From: Pseudomonadota bacterium
Lineage (GTDB): Bacteria; Pseudomonadota; Gammaproteobacteria; Burkholderiales; Burkholderiaceae_C
DNA length: 7,341 bases
Direction: 5' to 3'
Assembly (NCBI GenBank): GCA_023436025.1
Contig: JAEZKX010000230.1
Coordinates: 1 to 7,341, forward strand
Of the stretch, positions 5,476 through 7,341 are shown in pieces. The notes beneath the pieces were generated by a model that saw nothing but the letters and a program-made list of their open reading frames with translations, had not been told where the DNA came from and did not search any database. The position numbers and the translations under genes are program-made. Within the stretch, counting starts at the first letter, position 1. Each line of letters opens with the position of its first letter.

Positions 5476-6666
5476 TCACCGCGCGCCTGCGCGAAACCAC
5501 GCAGCGAGCAGCCGGCGCTCGTCCTCCGTCATGCCGGTGCTGTTGTTCATCGGCATCGTCTTCGCAACCACCGCCTGCTGGTAGACGGCCTGGGCATGCG
5601 CGCGCAGTCCGTCCTGCGAGTCCAGGCGCACGTTCTTCATCTGCACGTGCGCACCGTGGCAGCTGGTGCAGCGCTGCTCCACCACGCGCTGCACGGCGGC
5701 GATGTCGGGGACGGCGGCCGGTGCCGCCGCGGTGACCGGCGCGGGCCGCAGCCAGGCCGCGGTGAGCGCCAGCACCGCCACCCCCACCAGCGCATAGCCG
5801 ATGGGATGGCGGTTGCGACCGAGCTTCCAGCCGTGCCGCATGACGAAGAACTGGCGGATGGCCGCGCCGGCGAACATCATCAGGATCAGGACCACCCAGT
5901 TGTACTCGTGCGTGTACAGGAAGCTGTAGTGGTTGGACAGCATCGCGAACAGCACCGGCAGCGTGAAGTAGGTGTTGTGCACGCTGCGCTGCTTGCCACG
6001 AAAGCCGTGCACTGGGTCAACCTTCTGGCCGGCCTCGATGGACTTGATCACCTTCTTCTGGCCCGGGATGATCCAGAAGAACACGTTGGCGCTCATCGCG
6101 GTGGCGAGCATCGCGCCCACCAGCAGGAAGGCCGCGCGGCCGGCGAACCAGTGGCAGGCCAGCCAGGAGGCCACGCACACCAGCAGCGCCACCAGCGCGC
6201 CGACGATGGCGTCGCCGTTCTTGCGGTGGCCGAACCACTGGCAGATGGCGTCGTACAGCATCCAGAACACCACCAGGAAGGACAGCGCCACGCCGATGGC
6301 GGCGCCGGGCTGCCAGTTCATGAGCGACTTGTCGATCAGGTAGGTGCTGGCGCTCCACAGGTAGGTGACCGTGAACAGCGCGAATCCGGAAAGCCAGGTG
6401 GAATAGGCTTCCCAGTAGAACCAGTGCAGGTGCGGTGGCAGCCTGGGCGGCGCCACGGCGTACTTGACGGGGTGGTAGAAGCCGCCGCCGTGCACCGCCC
6501 ACAGCTCGCCGGTGGCGCCCTCGGCGCGCAGCTTCTCGTCGGCCGGCGGCGTGAGGCTGCTGTCGAGGAAGACGAAGTAGAACGAGGACCCGATCCAGGC
6601 GATCGCGGTGATGACGTGGAGCCAGCGCAGCAGCAGGTTGGCCCAGTCGAGGAGATAGCTTTCCAT
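5476..6666 (-). CDS. puuD: Membrane urate oxidase/hydroxylase with C-terminal cytochrome c domain, PuuD
   Basis: The enzyme oxidises urate to 5-hydroxyisourate in the inner membrane. In the characterised Agrobacterium family member, electrons leave through a fused cytochrome c domain, avoiding the peroxide made by soluble uricase. The protein is 396 residues. The N-terminal membrane domain has about eight hydrophobic segments (roughly 9-34, 85-104, 120-140, 152-172, 177-200, 230-248, 256-272, 288-305). His-rich loops include WLHVITAIAWIG, HGGGFYHPVKY and SVHNTYFTLPVLFAMLSNHY. After an Ala/Pro linker (~307-320) the cytochrome c domain carries the haem site CTSCH at 333-337 and a likely axial Met in TMPMNN (371 or 373). 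The domain order and length match full-length relatives. The ATG at 6666 follows a modest AGAGAG. It lies 135 bp after xdhC and 72 bp before lipoprotein C. Its last ~58 codons were duplicated and survive as a fossil at 4135-4303. Haem attachment implies the C-terminal domain faces the periplasm. Confidence 0.95.
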   Translation of the reverse strand: MESYLLDWANLLLRWLHVITAIAWIGSSFYFVFLDSSLTPPADEKLRAEGATGELWAVHGGGFYHPVKYAVAPPRLPPHLHWFYWEAYSTWLSGFALFTVTYLWSASTYLIDKSLMNWQPGAAIGVALSFLVVFWMLYDAICQWFGHRKNGDAIVGALVALLVCVASWLACHWFAGRAAFLLVGAMLATAMSANVFFWIIPGQKKVIKSIEAGQKVDPVHGFRGKQRSVHNTYFTLPVLFAMLSNHYSFLYTHEYNWVVLILMMFAGAAIRQFFVMRHGWKLGRNRHPIGYALVGVAVLALTAAWLRPAPVTAAAPAAVPDIAAVQRVVEQRCTSCHGAHVQMKNVRLDSQDGLRAHAQAVYQQAVVAKTMPMNNSTGMTEDERRLLAAWFRAGAR

Positions 6667-6684
6667 GGCTCTCTATCCGGGGAC

Positions 6685-6713
6685 CTGCTCACCACCGCGG
6701 GCGCTCTGAGCAG
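6685..6713 (-). promoter_or_regulatory. Inverted repeat in the puuD leader
   Basis: CTGCTCA (6685-6691) and TGAGCAG (6707-6713) are perfect 7-base arms separated by 15 bases and end 19 bases before the puuD ATG. They could be an RNA hairpin near the ribosome site or a dyad operator. The function is unknown; the symmetry is seen directly. Confidence 0.4.
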
Positions 6714-6734
6714 AAATGAGTCGCGCACTCCAGG

Positions 6735-6750
6735 CCGGAACCGCTTCCGG
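6735..6750 (-). promoter_or_regulatory. Perfect dyad CCGGAA-N4-TTCCGG upstream of puuD
   Basis: Six-base arms (6735-6740 and 6745-6750) flank a 4-base loop. Nearby GAGT/ACTC arms (6718-6721 and 6727-6730) could add a second stem. The site may be a regulator half-site pair or part of a structured leader; no family match is claimed. Confidence 0.35.
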
Positions 6751-6781
6751 ACTCTCGCGCCGCTGCGACTGTGGGCGGGAG

Positions 6782-6789
6782 TGTATACA
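6782..6789 (-). promoter_or_regulatory. TGTATACA palindrome, candidate operator upstream of puuD
   Basis: The 8-bp perfect palindrome TGTATACA lies 12 bases after the xdhC stop, in the only AT-rich patch of the intergenic region. TTGTATACAA-like dyads are typical of GntR-family (FCD subgroup) repressors, which makes it a candidate operator. On the minus strand TATACA could also serve as a -10 box, but no convincing -35 box is seen 16-18 bases upstream. The role is inferred. Confidence 0.4.
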
Positions 6790-6792
6790 AAT

Positions 6793-6810
6793 CCGCCGTC
6801 CTCACGGCGG
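6793..6810 (-). terminator. Hairpin overlapping the xdhC stop codon
   Basis: CCGCCG (6793-6798) and CGGCGG (6805-6810) form a perfect 6-bp stem whose loop contains the xdhC stop codon. On the minus strand it is followed by ATTT. It is a plausible weak or partial terminator between xdhC and puuD; the short T-run makes full termination unlikely. Confidence 0.4.
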
Positions 6811-7341
6811 CGCTACTTGCAAGAGTTGGGCCGCCACCGCCACCGCGATCACCTCCGGCTGCTTGCCGGTGATGCCCGGCACGCCGATCGGACAGGTGAT
6901 GCGCGCCAGTTCCTCGGGCCGGAAGCCGCGCTCCTCCAGCCGGTGGCGGAAGGTGGCCCACTTGGTGCGGCTGCCGATCAGGCCCACGTACGGCAGGTCG
7001 TCGCGCTCGCGCAGGCGCTTGAGGCAGGCGGCCACGATGTCGAGGTCCTCGGCATGGCTGAAGCTCATGACCAGCACGCGCGAGCCCGGCGCCAACGCGG
7101 CCACCGCCGCCTGCACCGGGTCGGAGTGCTCGCACTGCACATTGGCGGGCACGTCGGCGGGGAAGATCTCGTCGCGGCTGTCGATCCAGGTCACGGCAAA
7201 GGGCAGCGGCGCCAGCACCCGCACCAGCGCCCGGCCCACGTGGCCGCCGCCGAACAGCGCCAGCGGCTGCAGCGCTGCGGCCAGTTGCCGGCTCAGCGCG
7301 TCGGCATCGCTCGCGGACACGCGCTCGAACGTCAGCTCCAG
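6802..7341 (-). CDS. xdhC: XdhC, xanthine dehydrogenase maturation chaperone, C-terminal part (runs off the window)
   Basis: XdhC binds molybdenum cofactor, supports its sulfuration and delivers it to xanthine dehydrogenase in the cytoplasm. The frame is open to base 7341, so about 179 C-terminal residues are visible and the N-terminal XdhC/CoxI-type domain lies outside. Visible landmarks are a Rossmann-like glycine motif LALFGGGHVGRAL (visible residues 27-39), WIDSRDEIFP, VLVMSFSHAEDLDI, YVGLIGSRTKWATFRHRL, and near the end CPIGVPGITGKQPEVIAVAV, all characteristic of the family. A GTG at 7320 could be taken for a start, but seven more in-frame codons run to the edge and the family needs the missing domain, so it is not the start. 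Stop TGA is at 6802-6804. The genes for the dehydrogenase subunits would be expected further upstream (above 7341). Paired with puuD it puts this locus in the xanthine-to-urate-to-5-hydroxyisourate pathway. Confidence 0.93.
   Translation of the reverse strand: MELTFERVSASDADALSRQLAAALQPLALFGGGHVGRALVRVLAPLPFAVTWIDSRDEIFPADVPANVQCEHSDPVQAAVAALAPGSRVLVMSFSHAEDLDIVAACLKRLRERDDLPYVGLIGSRTKWATFRHRLEERGFRPEELARITCPIGVPGITGKQPEVIAVAVAAQLLQVAPP

Larger units (their letters stand above)
4318..5649 (-). repeat. Tandem duplication, promoter-proximal copy (intact puuD tail + lipoprotein C)
   Basis: This is the partner of the 2978-4303 block. It includes the functional last ~58 codons of puuD, the 72-bp leader and lipoprotein C. 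Because puuD is intact here and broken in the other copy, this end keeps the ancestral junction with puuD. Confidence 0.85.
6667..6801 (-). promoter_or_regulatory. xdhC-puuD intergenic region, possible puuD promoter
   Basis: This 135-bp gap is the longest non-coding stretch without a fossil and holds the TGTATACA palindrome, two further dyads and the 3' part of the xdhC terminal hairpin. No sigma-70 promoter with good -35 and -10 boxes could be assigned. Its content suggests independent control of puuD and the genes after it, while read-through from xdhC remains possible. Confidence 0.4.

Noticed and set aside
6689..7135. Minus-strand frame across the xdhC-puuD gap
   Set aside because: It overlaps xdhC in another frame and its translation is Arg/Ala/Gly-rich with no recognised features.

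Overview
This is a GC-rich window in which every credible gene lies on the minus strand, so transcription runs from high to low coordinates. Codon use, gene content and a urate hydroxylase with a fused cytochrome c domain suggest a betaproteobacterium of the order Burkholderiales, probably Comamonadaceae-like. That placement is inferred from gene types, not from a marker gene.

In transcription order the window holds: the 3' part of xdhC (7341-6802), whose product helps mature molybdenum-dependent xanthine dehydrogenase; a 135-bp intergenic region with a TGTATACA palindrome and several hairpins; puuD (6666-5476), an integral-membrane, cytochrome c-linked urate oxidase; three paralogous uncharacterised lipoprotein genes (C 5403-4318, B 4063-2978, A 2884-1829); a glycerate 2-kinase gene (1824-505) that starts 4 bp after lipoprotein A; and the 5' part of an unrecognised gene with a Pro/Ala-rich tail (421-1). 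The recognisable enzymes fit one theme: xanthine to urate (XdhC supports this step), urate to 5-hydroxyisourate (PuuD), and glyoxylate-derived glycerate to 2-phosphoglycerate (glycerate kinase). The steps between urate and glycerate are not in the window.

The most striking structure is the lipoprotein cassette. Between lipoproteins C and B, at 4135-4303, lies a decayed copy of the last ~170 bp of puuD, frameshifted but still recognisable in three peptide blocks. A segment of about 1.34 kb, made of the puuD 3' end, its intergenic leader and the lipoprotein gene, was therefore duplicated in tandem. The first third of genes B and C is almost identical in DNA, including synonymous sites, while the rest and the puuD fossil have diverged strongly. 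This points to later gene conversion of the secretion-signal half. The three lipoproteins share a lipobox, a C-x10-C pair and an invariant C-terminal AIGRRQ. They are a candidate undescribed accessory family of purine catabolism; their function is unknown.

No tRNA, rRNA, CRISPR array or insertion sequence was seen. The only stretch longer than 250 bp without an intact gene is the fossil-bearing gap 4064-4317.
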